This document shows positions 18,110-28,049 of a DNA stretch of 64,000 nucleotides, piece by piece. The number at the start of each line of letters is the position of its first letter. The stretch's first letter is position 1. The position numbers and the translations under genes were made by a program. Source of the stretch: Alphaproteobacteria bacterium (GTDB taxonomy: Bacteria > Pseudomonadota > Alphaproteobacteria > Puniceispirillales > Puniceispirillaceae). The notes under the pieces were generated by a model. The model ran no database searches, was not told the origin of the DNA, and worked only from the letters and a program-made list of their open reading frames with translations. The stretch lies in NCBI GenBank assembly GCA_016779005.1, contig JADHOL010000008.1, positions 21,265 to 85,264 of the forward strand, written 5' to 3'.

Positions 18110-18621
18110 ACCGCACCGCGCATACGCTCAAAACTTTCATTTAAGGCATCTGCAAGAGAAGATTTTTCTCTTGGGGGCAGGAACGAGCCAATTTCCAGCT
18201 GTTCTGAGTGATATTTAAGAATGAGCTTATCTGACCGTCCCTCTCCTTTTATACAGCTGGCTTTTATCCAAGGTGATGGGATATTAAAATGGCGCTTATC
18301 CCCGCGCCAGCCTACTTTTTCAACAGCGGTTGCCTCTGGCGTTATGGAAATTTGCTCAAAATTTCTGCCTGCATTATAATTCATTCGAAAGACAAGCCAA
18401 ACCAACCCTATTTCGATACCTAAAAACCCAATAACAGGCCAAGCACCCAGAGAATAAAATAATAATGATAGGATAAATATTAATCCAATAAACCCCATCA
18501 TAAGATATAAATATCCACGACTGCCAAGGGAGCGATATGGCCATAATGTAATTGTTATAATCTCTTGTTTGCTATCTGGCTTTTCATGATGCCAGTATGT
18601 TTTTTCAGGATTATGAACCAT
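18106..18621 (-). CDS. DUF2244 membrane protein
   Basis: Small membrane protein of 171 residues with two closely spaced hydrophobic helices (about residues 38-58 and 60-80), a GAWPVIGFLG loop between or at the second, then a soluble domain with a W-x-x-A strand and ending ESFERMRGAV. This matches my memory of the DUF2244 family, alphaproteobacterial proteins of unknown function often beside nth, as here (divergent, 60 bases apart). Function is not known; the C-terminal part looks like a PH-like beta domain, but this is a guess. Confidence 0.8.
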   Translation of the reverse strand: MVHNPEKTYWHHEKPDSKQEIITITLWPYRSLGSRGYLYLMMGFIGLIFILSLLFYSLGAWPVIGFLGIEIGLVWLVFRMNYNAGRNFEQISITPEATAVEKVGWRGDKRHFNIPSPWIKASCIKGEGRSDKLILKYHSEQLEIGSFLPPREKSSLADALNESFERMRGAV

Positions 18622-18681
18622 ATTTTTTGCTTTCTTATTATGGGCTCTATATATCTACCATAAAATCAGGGACTCGAAAAA

Positions 18682-19350
18682 ATGGTATTTAAAGCTTTAT
18701 CAAAACCACGCAAAATGCCTTTGGCGGATATAGAATATCTATTTCAAATATTATCAAAGGCAAACCCAAACCCAAAAACAGAACTAGAATTTAACAGTCC
18801 TTATACGCTTCTTGTTGCCGTTGTGTTATCTGCTCAGGCAACAGATGTAAGTGTGAATAAAGCAACAAAAACGCTTTTTCAAACAGCATCCACGCCAGAA
18901 GCAATGGTGACATTAGGCATTCCAAAGATTAAACAACATATCAAAACAATTGGGTTATATAATACGAAGGCTGAAAATGTTTATAAACTGTCTCAGATAC
19001 TGATTGATACACATAATAGCGGCGTTCCAGAAGATAGAAAATCACTTGAGGCATTGCCAGGTGTGGGCCGTAAAACAGCTAATGTTGTCATGAATGAGGC
19101 GTTTGGCGTTCCAACAATTGCTGTTGATACACATATCTTCAGAGTTGGAAATCGAACAGGGCTTGCCCCTGGAAAAACCCCAGATGACGTGGAAAAAGAA
19201 TTACTTCGACGTGTTCCAGAAAAATGGAAAAAAGGCGCTCATCATTGGCTAATCTTGCATGGTCGCTATATTTGTAAGGCTAGAAAACCAGAATGTAGTG
19301 CCTGTTCAATTTCGCATTTATGCCGCTTTAAAGATAAAATTCTTAGCTAA
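18682..19350 (+). CDS. nth: Endonuclease III (DNA glycosylase/AP lyase)
   Basis: Base-excision-repair enzyme removing oxidized pyrimidines and cleaving abasic sites. The 222-residue protein has the helix-hairpin-helix LPGVGRKTANVV with catalytic Lys131, the catalytic Asp149 in IAVDTHIFRV, and the [4Fe-4S] ligands C198, C205, C208 and C214 in the standard C-x6-C-x2-C-x5-C spacing. It is a single gene between divergent DUF2244 and a convergent lipoprotein gene. Confidence 0.98.
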   Translation: MVFKALSKPRKMPLADIEYLFQILSKANPNPKTELEFNSPYTLLVAVVLSAQATDVSVNKATKTLFQTASTPEAMVTLGIPKIKQHIKTIGLYNTKAENVYKLSQILIDTHNSGVPEDRKSLEALPGVGRKTANVVMNEAFGVPTIAVDTHIFRVGNRTGLAPGKTPDDVEKELLRRVPEKWKKGAHHWLILHGRYICKARKPECSACSISHLCRFKDKILS

Positions 19351-19366
19351 GAAGAGATAAGCCTAT

Positions 19367-20161
19367 TTAAGAATTTAATGCTTGAGTAAGCTCTGATTCG
19401 CAAGCTTGCTCATTGGTTGTATCGCCCAGCATCTTTGCTCGTATATCAATAAAGGTCACACTATAATCATATTCTTTTTGTCTTAGATAAAAATCGATTA
19501 TGCATTCGCCAACCTCATACTGCCATAATTTCATCTGCCCATTTTTGAGCATAAAATCTGGCACCCCCATGATAGATTTAAGCGCGCTACTGTCAGTATT
19601 TAGCAATGCCCCAATTCTTATACGCTCTAATGGCGGGGGTGCCTGAATGGAAGGGGGCATTGTGATTAAAGAGGCTATTTCAGCGCTAGTTAGCGGTTCT
19701 GGTAATGAAGGGGCTTTGCCTTGTTGCTTCAATTCAGGCTCCGCTATCTTTTCTTGTGATATATTCTCTGGAGATATTTTTTCTGGAGATATTTTTTCTG
19801 GTGATAGAGCTTGTTTTATTACCGGCTCTGGTTCAATAGTTTCTGATTCAGGGGCTTCTGATTCAGGGTTCTCTGATTCAGGGTTCTCTGATTCAAGGGC
19901 CTCCAATTCAAGGGTCTCCGATACTAGCTCATCTTGCTTGTCTTCTGACAGACCAGTTTGTGCGGTCTGAATATCTGGTTGCACATCATTAATTGGGGCT
20001 GTCTCATCTTGCGCAACAGAGGGCATATTAGCAATGGTAAATACAGGCTTCTCATTGCTCACAGGTAACCCCTCGCAGGCCGCAAGTAAGATAGGGATTG
20101 CAAAAATGGATATATATGTAAGATGGGGTTTAAGAAAGGCTAACAACCACTTCAAATACAT
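19367..20161 (-). CDS. Lipoprotein with acidic tandem repeats and a BamE-like C-terminal domain
   Basis: Unknown function, 264 residues. The signal peptide ends with lipobox LLAAC (Cys29). The middle is very acidic and repetitive: a five-residue ESENP/ESEAP-type repeat (about residues 81-105) and a five-residue SPEKI repeat (about 120-135), both coded by 15-bp DNA repeats. The C-terminal 80 residues (IRIGALLNTDSSALKSIMG, then KLWQYEVGECIIDFYL) look like the small outer-membrane domain fold of the SmpA/BamE type often seen in alphaproteobacterial lipoproteins; this is a resemblance, not a proven match. It starts 6 bases after the maeB stop, so it follows maeB on the same transcript. Confidence 0.72.
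   Translation of the reverse strand: MYLKWLLAFLKPHLTYISIFAIPILLAACEGLPVSNEKPVFTIANMPSVAQDETAPINDVQPDIQTAQTGLSEDKQDELVSETLELEALESENPESENPESEAPESETIEPEPVIKQALSPEKISPEKISPENISQEKIAEPELKQQGKAPSLPEPLTSAEIASLITMPPSIQAPPPLERIRIGALLNTDSSALKSIMGVPDFMLKNGQMKLWQYEVGECIIDFYLRQKEYDYSVTFIDIRAKMLGDTTNEQACESELTQALNS
19767..19919. repeat. Two 15-bp in-frame repeat tracts inside the lipoprotein gene
   Basis: First tract: TCTGGAGATATTTTT twice (19767-19781, 19782-19796) plus a partial copy. Second tract: five 15-base units of the GATTCAGGGTTCTCT type from 19845 to 19919, the second and third identical and the others with one to four changes. Unit length keeps the reading frame, so they lengthen the acidic linker of the protein. 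Confidence 0.93.
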
Positions 20162-20167
20162 GGGCAG

Positions 20168-22429
20168 TTAAAGTGTTTCATATACGGCCATTGCAGCGGC
20201 ATTTACAATATCATTTACCTGTGCGCCCATTTGAACAATTTGGAATGGGTGCTGTGATCCCATGAGCATTGGTCCAATAACAGACCCCCCCCCAAGCTGT
20301 TGCATAAGCTTAAATGAAATATTCGCAGAATGCAGGCCAGGCATTATTAAAATATTGGCAGGCCCTGTTAATCTGCAAAAAGGATATCTTTGTTTTTGCA
20401 GGTCATAATTAAGGGCAACCTCTGCACTCATTTCACCATCATATTCAAAATCAACATCCATTGAATCAAGTTTTTTGATAGCTTGAACAATATGGTCAGT
20501 TGAAGGACCCGAAGGATTTCCAAAATTAGAGAAGGATAATAATGCAACACGCGGCGTGTGACCCATTAATTTGGCTTGCTTTGATACAGAAATTGCTATT
20601 TGTGCAAGCTGGTCAGCTGTAGGACGCTCATATATTGAGGTGTCACCAAGAAAAACAGTTCGGCCTTTTGAAATAAGCATCGAACATGAAACAAAGATTT
20701 CTTCGTCTTTTGAATCTATGACACGTCTAACATGCTCAAAGCTAACTTTGAATGAGCGAGTAACGCCTGTTACCATGGCATCAGCTTCTCCGTTAACAAC
20801 CATGCACGCACCAAAAATATTCCTATCTAGATTGACCATTCGCTGACAATCTCTGTAGAGATATCCCTCTCGCTGAAGCTTTGTATAAAGCGATTCTGTA
20901 TAAACATCATTCTGGTCTGATATTTTTGCATTTGTGATTGGTAAATCATCAGCACCATCAAGTCCAAGTTGCTCAATGGCTTGTTTTATTCTGTGCTCTC
21001 GGCCAACAAGGATTGGTTGCCCATAGCCATTATTTCTAAAAGCAAGTGCGGCTCTTATCACCACTTCTTCTTCACCTTCTGCAAATACAACTCTGGCATT
21101 TTTAGCATAAATTCGTTTATAAATTTCTTGCAAAAAGGACGCTGTTGGGTCAAGGCGTGCCGATAATTCATTTTTATAGGCTTGCATATCCTTAATAGGT
21201 TTTCGGGCAACACCTGTATCCATGGCTGCTTGTGCCACTGCACTAGAAATGGCAGATATAAGACGGGGGTCAAACGGCGCAGGAATTATATAATCTCTGC
21301 CAAATTTAAGAGGTTGCCCAGAATAAGCATTATTTACTTCATCTGGTACATCTTCTCTGGCTAGCATTGCGATTGCATTCGCCGCAGCGATTTTCATCTC
21401 TTCATTAATTGCGGATGCACGAACATCCAATGCCCCTCTGAATATATAGGGAAAACCAAGCACATTATTAACTTGGTTTGGATAGTCAGAGCGACCAGTT
21501 GCAATAATGGCGTCTGATCTGGCGGCCTTTGCATCTTCAGGTAATATTTCAGGGTCTGGATTAGCCATCGCAAAAATAATGGGCTCATCCGCCATTTTTT
21601 TAACCATCTCTTTGGTTACAGCGCCAGCAACAGAAAGCCCTAAAAATACATCTGCACCCTCTATTGCTTCGTCAAGGCTGCGCGCATTTGTTTTTACAGC
21701 ATGCGCAGATTTCCATTGGTTCATTCCTTTTTCGCGGCCTTGATATATCACCCCAGTTCTATCAACCAAGATGATATTATTGTGAGGCACGCCGATAGCC
21801 TTAATAAGCTCAACGCACGCAATTGATGCAGAGCCAGCCCCATTACATACAACTTTAATATCTTTGAAATCACGTCCTGTTAAATGTAATGCATTCATCA
21901 AACCAGCTGCTGTAATGATGGCAGTACCATGCTGATCATCATGGAATACAGGAATATCCATAATTTCACGCAAGCGCTGTTCTATAATAAAACATTCAGG
22001 CGCGGCTATATCTTCAAGATTAATGCCGCCAAATGACGGGCCTAATAAGGATACAGCCTCCACAAACTTATCAGGATCTTCGGTGTCAATTTCCAAATCG
22101 ATGCCATCTAGATCAGCAAATTTTTTAAATAAAACCGCTTTTCCTTCCATCACAGGCTTTGAGGCGACAGCTCCAATATTGCCTAGCCCCAGAACAGCTG
22201 TACCGTTTGATATAATCGCAACAAGGTTTCCCTTTGCTGTATAATCATAGGCCGTTTCGGGGTCTTTATTTATAATGAGACACGGCTCTGCTACACCTGG
22301 CGAATAGGCTAGTGATAAATCACGTTGTGTATTGAGAGGCTTAGTAGGCGTTATTTCAAGCTTTCCAGGCCTTCCAGTTGTGTGAAAGGTTATGGCATCT
22401 TCTTTTAAAATCTTGATTTTATCGATCAT
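20168..22429 (-). CDS. maeB: NADP-dependent malic enzyme with phosphotransacetylase-like domain
   Basis: Oxidative decarboxylation of malate to pyruvate with NADP. The 753 residues split into a malic enzyme part (1 to about 430; YSPGVAEPCL, FHDDQHGTAI, VCNGAGSAS) and a phosphotransacetylase-like part (about 430-753; FAEGEEE, ACMVVNGEADAMVTG), the latter usually regulatory and not catalytic in MaeB. Full length and all main motifs are present. It is divergent from mutS over 120 bases and is followed by the lipoprotein gene. Confidence 0.97.
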   Translation of the reverse strand: MIDKIKILKEDAITFHTTGRPGKLEITPTKPLNTQRDLSLAYSPGVAEPCLIINKDPETAYDYTAKGNLVAIISNGTAVLGLGNIGAVASKPVMEGKAVLFKKFADLDGIDLEIDTEDPDKFVEAVSLLGPSFGGINLEDIAAPECFIIEQRLREIMDIPVFHDDQHGTAIITAAGLMNALHLTGRDFKDIKVVCNGAGSASIACVELIKAIGVPHNNIILVDRTGVIYQGREKGMNQWKSAHAVKTNARSLDEAIEGADVFLGLSVAGAVTKEMVKKMADEPIIFAMANPDPEILPEDAKAARSDAIIATGRSDYPNQVNNVLGFPYIFRGALDVRASAINEEMKIAAANAIAMLAREDVPDEVNNAYSGQPLKFGRDYIIPAPFDPRLISAISSAVAQAAMDTGVARKPIKDMQAYKNELSARLDPTASFLQEIYKRIYAKNARVVFAEGEEEVVIRAALAFRNNGYGQPILVGREHRIKQAIEQLGLDGADDLPITNAKISDQNDVYTESLYTKLQREGYLYRDCQRMVNLDRNIFGACMVVNGEADAMVTGVTRSFKVSFEHVRRVIDSKDEEIFVSCSMLISKGRTVFLGDTSIYERPTADQLAQIAISVSKQAKLMGHTPRVALLSFSNFGNPSGPSTDHIVQAIKKLDSMDVDFEYDGEMSAEVALNYDLQKQRYPFCRLTGPANILIMPGLHSANISFKLMQQLGGGSVIGPMLMGSQHPFQIVQMGAQVNDIVNAAAMAVYETL

Positions 22430-22549
22430 TATGTTCCTACTTGTGTTGATATTATATAATTGTTGGAATACACTATTTTGATGGTTTTGATCCCTGTCTT
22501 TTAACGTATTTAAAACTCAAACAATCTTTGGCTGAAATCATAACATACC

Positions 22550-25213
22550 ATGTCACAATCACAAATAACGAGCGTGAGTTTTTCATCTAAGCCTACGCCG
22601 ATGATGGCACAATTCCTTGATGTGAAATCACACTATCAGGATTTTTTGCTTTTCTATCGCATGGGTGATTTTTATGAAATGTTTTTCCACGATGCAGAAA
22701 TCGCATCTGCATCACTTGGTATCGCATTAACTAAAAGAGGACAGATGGATGGCAAAGACATTCCTATGTGCGGTGTTCCTGTTCATGCGATGGATGGGTA
22801 TCTGGAGAAGTTAATTCGACTTGGGCATCGTGTTGCGGTTTGCGAGCAGGCTGAAACGCCAGAAATGTTTAAGAAACGAAGCGGAAAAGGACCCTTGCCA
22901 CGTGCTGTTGTTCGAGTGGTAACAGCTGGCACCCTTAATGAAGACGGTCTGCTGGCTCCGACACAAAATAATTATCTTGCTGCGATAGGCCATGCAAATG
23001 GCGAATTTGCTATCGCGTGGGCTGATATGTCTACGGGCAGTTTTCAGGTTCAAGCTGTTAAGCTTGAATCAATTCTAACAACGATTGAGCGGCTTAATCC
23101 AGCTGAAATACTTTTTCCAGAAACCCAAGCTGCTATTGTGGATTGTCTTAAAGGTTTCTCATGTGCCTTTCCACTTCCTAATGACAGCTTTGAGAGTAGC
23201 AATTCAGAACAAAATATTAAAACGTTTTTTGGTGACGATGCGCATCAAACAGCGTTTTCGCGTGCACAGTTTTCCGCAATTAACGGCATTTTGAATTATT
23301 TAAGCCAAACGCAAATTTCTGAAAAACCATTTTTAGTGCCTCCTATTTTGATAGATAAAAACAGAATATTAGAGATAGATCCTGCAACCCGCAGATCACT
23401 CGAAATTACCAGAACTTTATCGGGTGAGAAAAAAGGGTGTCTGTTAGATACAATAGACAAGACTAAGACAGCGATTGGCGCGCGATTGCTTGCAAGTAGG
23501 ATAGCATCACCATTGGCTGTGAAGCCTGAAATAGACGAGCGTCTAGATCTTGTTAGCTGGTTTCTAAGTCAGAATATTATAAAAACGGAAATAGGCGAAC
23601 TTTTAAAAGGACTTCCTGATTTTGAGAGATCACTTGCCCGTCTATCGGTTGGCAGAGGCGGGCCCAGGGATTTGTTTTCGCTTGCAACCGCCATCGAAAA
23701 AGCCCAACAAATATCAAAAATTATCGAACAGGCCATTACCATATCAAGTCCAGAATTACTGGCAGATATTGGCAGGGTTGTAAGCAATCCATATTCTCTG
23801 TCTCTTAAAATAAAAGACGCATTGGCAGAAAATTTACCGCTGCTACCAAGAGAAGGTCAGTTTATTCGCGCTGGTTTTGATACGGCACTTGATTCCCTAT
23901 GTGATTTGCGGGATGAAAGCAGACGCCATATTGCGTTGCTACAGCAAGAATATTCTGAAGCTACAGGTATTTCGTCACTTAAAGTGAAACATAATAACGT
24001 ACTTGGCTATCACATAGAGGTGCGCTCTAATCACGCTGACAAACTTATGTCAGAAGAGCAATTTATTCACAGGCAAACCACAGCTCAAGCCGTTCGTTTT
24101 ACAACTACAGCGCTAGGCGAATTAGAAAGGGAGCTGGCAACAGCCGCAGATAGAGCCCTTGCAATTGAGCTGTCATTATTCAATGGGCTGGTAGAAGAAA
24201 CGCTGGAATGCCAAGCCTCTATTGCCAGTTGTGCGTCGATCATCGCGCAAATTGATGTTGCGATAGCAACAGCTTTGCTAGCTGAACAGCATCATTATGT
24301 TCGCCCTGATATCAAAAATGATACCCAGTTTATGATTGAAGCTGGCAGACACCCTGTGGTTGAAACCATGTCAGGCCAAGATACGCCCTTTATGGTAAAT
24401 GACTGCACGTTAACACAAGGTCAAAAAATTTGGCTTGTTACCGGGCCTAATATGGCTGGTAAATCTACCTTTCTTCGGCAAAATGCACATTTTGTGATTT
24501 TGGCGCAGGCTGGATTATTTGTTCCCGCAAAAAAAGCAGAGATAGGGATTGTTGATAAATTATTTAGCAGAGTGGGCGCATCAGACGATTTGGCAAGAGG
24601 CCAGTCCACATTCATGGTAGAGATGGTTGAGACTGCTGTTATTTTAAATCAAGCAACCCCAAAATCACTTGTGATACTTGATGAAATAGGCCGCGGCACC
24701 TCTACCTATGACGGACTTTCTATTGCGCATGCTACATTAGAGCATTTGCATAATGTTAATAGATGTCGCGGGTTATTTGCCACTCATTATCATGAACTTA
24801 CTATTCTAGAAGATACGCTTGCTGATGTTGAGAGTTATCATATGCTAATTAAAGAATGGAACCAGCACGTTATCTTTCTTCACCAGGTTGCTAAAGGCAG
24901 GGCAGGACGATCTTACGGAATCCATGTGGCTAAGTTGGCGGGCTTGCCAGAACTTGTTATAGAGCGGGCTAAAAACATTTTATCAGAATTGGAGCGCCAA
25001 GGATGGAGAGATGGTCAATCTGGGGCTGATAATAGCGTTAATCTGCCGCTTTTTAGCCAGACGCTAATGCCAACCACAGCACCAGAAACTAATGTTCAGC
25101 ACGAAGAATTACTAGCATCGCTTCAGGCTCTTCAACCAGATGATTTATCCCCAAAAGAAGCATTGAATGTGTTATATGAACTTCACAAATTATACAAAGA
25201 AGGTCACGAATAA
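22550..25213 (+). CDS. mutS: DNA mismatch repair protein MutS
   Basis: Mismatch recognition ATPase of 887 residues. The mismatch-binding Phe-x-Glu is in the N-terminal DFYEMFFHDA motif, the Walker A is GPNMAGKST at residues 632-640, and ILDEIGRGTSTYDG with ATHYHEL complete the ABC ATPase. The C-terminal tail has the tetramer region. The stop overlaps the glnD start by one base (TAATG). The copy is full length and looks intact, so the short tandem duplications in this window cannot be put down to an obviously broken mutS. Confidence 0.98.
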   Translation: MSQSQITSVSFSSKPTPMMAQFLDVKSHYQDFLLFYRMGDFYEMFFHDAEIASASLGIALTKRGQMDGKDIPMCGVPVHAMDGYLEKLIRLGHRVAVCEQAETPEMFKKRSGKGPLPRAVVRVVTAGTLNEDGLLAPTQNNYLAAIGHANGEFAIAWADMSTGSFQVQAVKLESILTTIERLNPAEILFPETQAAIVDCLKGFSCAFPLPNDSFESSNSEQNIKTFFGDDAHQTAFSRAQFSAINGILNYLSQTQISEKPFLVPPILIDKNRILEIDPATRRSLEITRTLSGEKKGCLLDTIDKTKTAIGARLLASRIASPLAVKPEIDERLDLVSWFLSQNIIKTEIGELLKGLPDFERSLARLSVGRGGPRDLFSLATAIEKAQQISKIIEQAITISSPELLADIGRVVSNPYSLSLKIKDALAENLPLLPREGQFIRAGFDTALDSLCDLRDESRRHIALLQQEYSEATGISSLKVKHNNVLGYHIEVRSNHADKLMSEEQFIHRQTTAQAVRFTTTALGELERELATAADRALAIELSLFNGLVEETLECQASIASCASIIAQIDVAIATALLAEQHHYVRPDIKNDTQFMIEAGRHPVVETMSGQDTPFMVNDCTLTQGQKIWLVTGPNMAGKSTFLRQNAHFVILAQAGLFVPAKKAEIGIVDKLFSRVGASDDLARGQSTFMVEMVETAVILNQATPKSLVILDEIGRGTSTYDGLSIAHATLEHLHNVNRCRGLFATHYHELTILEDTLADVESYHMLIKEWNQHVIFLHQVAKGRAGRSYGIHVAKLAGLPELVIERAKNILSELERQGWRDGQSGADNSVNLPLFSQTLMPTTAPETNVQHEELLASLQALQPDDLSPKEALNVLYELHKLYKEGHE

Positions 25214-28047
25214 TGGCAGAAAGCCATGCAAATACTGTCAAGAAACCGCAAAAAACTATCTTGCCGGCCTTGCCTATTAGCTCGGTTGAAGCGGAATATT
25301 CTGATATGAATGCTTCATGGATCTCAACCCAATTTTTAGATTCCCTAAAACAAATCCAATCTGAAATAGAGGATGCTGAATTTAGAAAAAAATTCTTAGA
25401 TCTCCTGAAGATAACGCTTAACGATGCAAAAGATAAACTGGCCGAAAATCTTTATAAAACAAAAGATGGGGCGGAATATGTTGGTGCCCATGCAGTAATC
25501 ATGGACCATATAATATCAGTTATTCATGCAACAGTTGCGGCTCGGTTTGGTGCCGTACAATCTGTTAAAATTAATGGTTTGTCTATCTTGGCGGTTGGCG
25601 GCTATGGCAGGGGTGAGCTCTCACCATATAGTGATATTGATTTATTATTTTTATATCAGAAAGACCGATTATCACAGCATCAGCAGGTAATTGAATATAT
25701 TCTCTATCTTCTTTGGGATCTTGGTTTGAAAGTTGGCCATTCATCGAGAACGATTGACCAATGTTTAGAAGCCGCAGGTGAAGATGTCACTATAATGACG
25801 ACACTTCTTGAGATAAGACACATTCACGGCGATGCTGGATTATTCAAAAATTTTGAAACACGTTTAAGGATATGGATGGCAAGTAAGCCGGTATCCTATT
25901 TTGTTACTCAAAAATTGCAAGAAAGAGATACCCGTCACAAACAGCATGGTGCCACACGCTATATGGTTGAGCCTCAAATAAAAGAGGGAAAAGGGGGATT
26001 GCGGGATCTCCATACGTTATTTTGGATCGCTAAATTTGCCTATAAAGTAAATTCTGTTGAAGAGATAATAGAACGCGGTGTGTTACGAGTTGCAGAGGCA
26101 AAAAACTTTGCTTCCTCTCAACGCTTCCTATGGACTGTTCGCTGTTTTCTGCATTTGCGCTCTAAACGCGAAGATGACCGCCTTACTTTTGATGCCCAGA
26201 TTGATATTGCTCCATTGATGGGGTTTTCTGGTCGTGCAGGTATGCGGGGCGTAGAGCGTTTCATGAAACGCTATTTTTTAGCAGCACGACAAGTAGGTAC
26301 GCTCACAAGAATATTTTGTGCGGCAATAGAAAGTGACTTTGAAAATAAAGGTATATTTGGACTGGGAAGAATTCTAAATTTTGCCAGTTTCTATAACCAG
26401 TCGAAATTAGCACCATTTGAGGTGGTAAAAAACCGAATAAGCTTGCCATCATCAATTCGGTTTAGGGACCAGCCTGATTTGCTTATGCGTTTGTTCCATC
26501 ACGCTCAGTTTTATAAGTCAGACATTCATCCTGAAACATTTAGGCGAATGACAAGGGCTATTAAATCCTGCTCAGTAGCGCAGCTCCAGACAGAAGAGAG
26601 CAAACGATTATTCTTGGAGGTATTAACAGCAAGAGAATCAGCAGGTCGTGTGTTGCGATTGATGAGTGATACTGGATATCTTGGAAAATTCCTGCCCGAA
26701 TTTGGCCATATTGTAGGTATGATGCAGTTTGATATGTATCATAGCTATACCGTGGATGAACATACCATTAAAGCTGTTGAAATCCTGAATGAAATCGAAA
26801 CAGGAAAGATTAAAAAAGAAGCCCCGCTAGCCTGTACTTTAATACATCAGACCGATGCTAGAAGAGTGCTATATATGGCGGTATTTTTGCATGATATAGC
26901 CAAAGGCAAAGGCGGCGATCACTCTATCTTAGGGGCTGAAATTGCTGAAAAACTTTGCCCGTGGTTTGGGTTTTCCGATGATGAAACCGAAACGGTCAAA
27001 TGGCTTATCAGGTGGCACTTATTGATCAGTACAATAGCGTTTCGGTACGATCTGAATGATCCTAAGACCATTCAGGATTTTGTTGCGGACGTTCAATCTC
27101 TTGAGAGGTTAAAGCTTCTTCTTGTTCTAACGGTTGCGGATATAAGGGCTGTTGGCCCAAATATTTGGAATGGATGGAAGGCAAGCCTAATGAGGGCGTT
27201 ATATTACGAGTCAGAGCGTGTCCTTGGTGGGCTTGCGCCTAGTCAGGCAGAAAGCGGTTTGTCAGAGCATGAAAAATCAAAGGCAAAAACGATAATCCAG
27301 CAAGAGCTAAACTGGACTGACGAGAAGTTCGATGCCTATCAAGAGCTTTTTTATCCTTCTTACTGGTCGACATTTGATGCTCAAACACATCTACTTCATA
27401 GTAAATTACTAGAGCGCTTTTATGATGAAAAACACCCGCTTTGTCTGGAGTTAACTGTTAAAGAAGATAGCAAATCAACCATGCTCACCATTATTACTCA
27501 AGATCATCCAGGGCTTTTTAGCAGAATAGCTGGTGCTGTTGCTATGGCTGGATGTCAGATTGTGTATGCCAGAATAAACACCCGTAAAGATGGTACCATT
27601 CTGGATGAATTTATGATCCAGACACATGATAAGTCAGCTGTAAAGGAAGAAGAAACCTTATTTAGAATAAGAAAAATGATAGATGATACGCTGGCAGGTA
27701 AATTCATATTAACAGAACAGCTTGGCGAGAAGACAAAAGCAACATCCAAACGTCAGAAGGCAATGCTAACAGCGCCTCGGGTAAGTGTTACTAACGAAAT
27801 GAGCAAAACCCATACGGTATTGGAAATTAGCGGCTCTGATAGGCCTCAGCTATTATATGATGTCACTAGAAAAATTGCACAATTAGGGCTGCAAATTAAT
27901 TCAGCGTCTGTTTCGACTTATGGTGATAGGGCGGTTGATGTATTTTATGTAAAAGATATTTTCGGAATGAAAATAGCAACAGAAAAGATGATTGAAAAAA
28001 TACGCACCTCCTTGCTGCAGGTATTAAAACAGTCAGATAAAGAGTAA
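25213..28047 (+). CDS. glnD: PII uridylyltransferase / uridylyl-removing enzyme GlnD
   Basis: Sensor of glutamine that uridylylates and deuridylylates PII proteins, thus controlling nitrogen metabolism. The 944 residues hold the nucleotidyltransferase domain (GGYGRGELSPYSDIDLL, metal-binding Asp141 and Asp143), the middle helical GlnD domain, the HD hydrolase domain (FLHDIAKGKGGDHS, near residue 560) and two C-terminal ACT domains (ITQDHPGLFSRIAGA and SGSDRPQLLYDVTRK). It is coupled to mutS by a 1-base overlap and to murJ by a 2-base gap. Confidence 0.97.
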   Translation: MAESHANTVKKPQKTILPALPISSVEAEYSDMNASWISTQFLDSLKQIQSEIEDAEFRKKFLDLLKITLNDAKDKLAENLYKTKDGAEYVGAHAVIMDHIISVIHATVAARFGAVQSVKINGLSILAVGGYGRGELSPYSDIDLLFLYQKDRLSQHQQVIEYILYLLWDLGLKVGHSSRTIDQCLEAAGEDVTIMTTLLEIRHIHGDAGLFKNFETRLRIWMASKPVSYFVTQKLQERDTRHKQHGATRYMVEPQIKEGKGGLRDLHTLFWIAKFAYKVNSVEEIIERGVLRVAEAKNFASSQRFLWTVRCFLHLRSKREDDRLTFDAQIDIAPLMGFSGRAGMRGVERFMKRYFLAARQVGTLTRIFCAAIESDFENKGIFGLGRILNFASFYNQSKLAPFEVVKNRISLPSSIRFRDQPDLLMRLFHHAQFYKSDIHPETFRRMTRAIKSCSVAQLQTEESKRLFLEVLTARESAGRVLRLMSDTGYLGKFLPEFGHIVGMMQFDMYHSYTVDEHTIKAVEILNEIETGKIKKEAPLACTLIHQTDARRVLYMAVFLHDIAKGKGGDHSILGAEIAEKLCPWFGFSDDETETVKWLIRWHLLISTIAFRYDLNDPKTIQDFVADVQSLERLKLLLVLTVADIRAVGPNIWNGWKASLMRALYYESERVLGGLAPSQAESGLSEHEKSKAKTIIQQELNWTDEKFDAYQELFYPSYWSTFDAQTHLLHSKLLERFYDEKHPLCLELTVKEDSKSTMLTIITQDHPGLFSRIAGAVAMAGCQIVYARINTRKDGTILDEFMIQTHDKSAVKEEETLFRIRKMIDDTLAGKFILTEQLGEKTKATSKRQKAMLTAPRVSVTNEMSKTHTVLEISGSDRPQLLYDVTRKIAQLGLQINSASVSTYGDRAVDVFYVKDIFGMKIATEKMIEKIRTSLLQVLKQSDKE

Positions 28048-28049
28048 GT

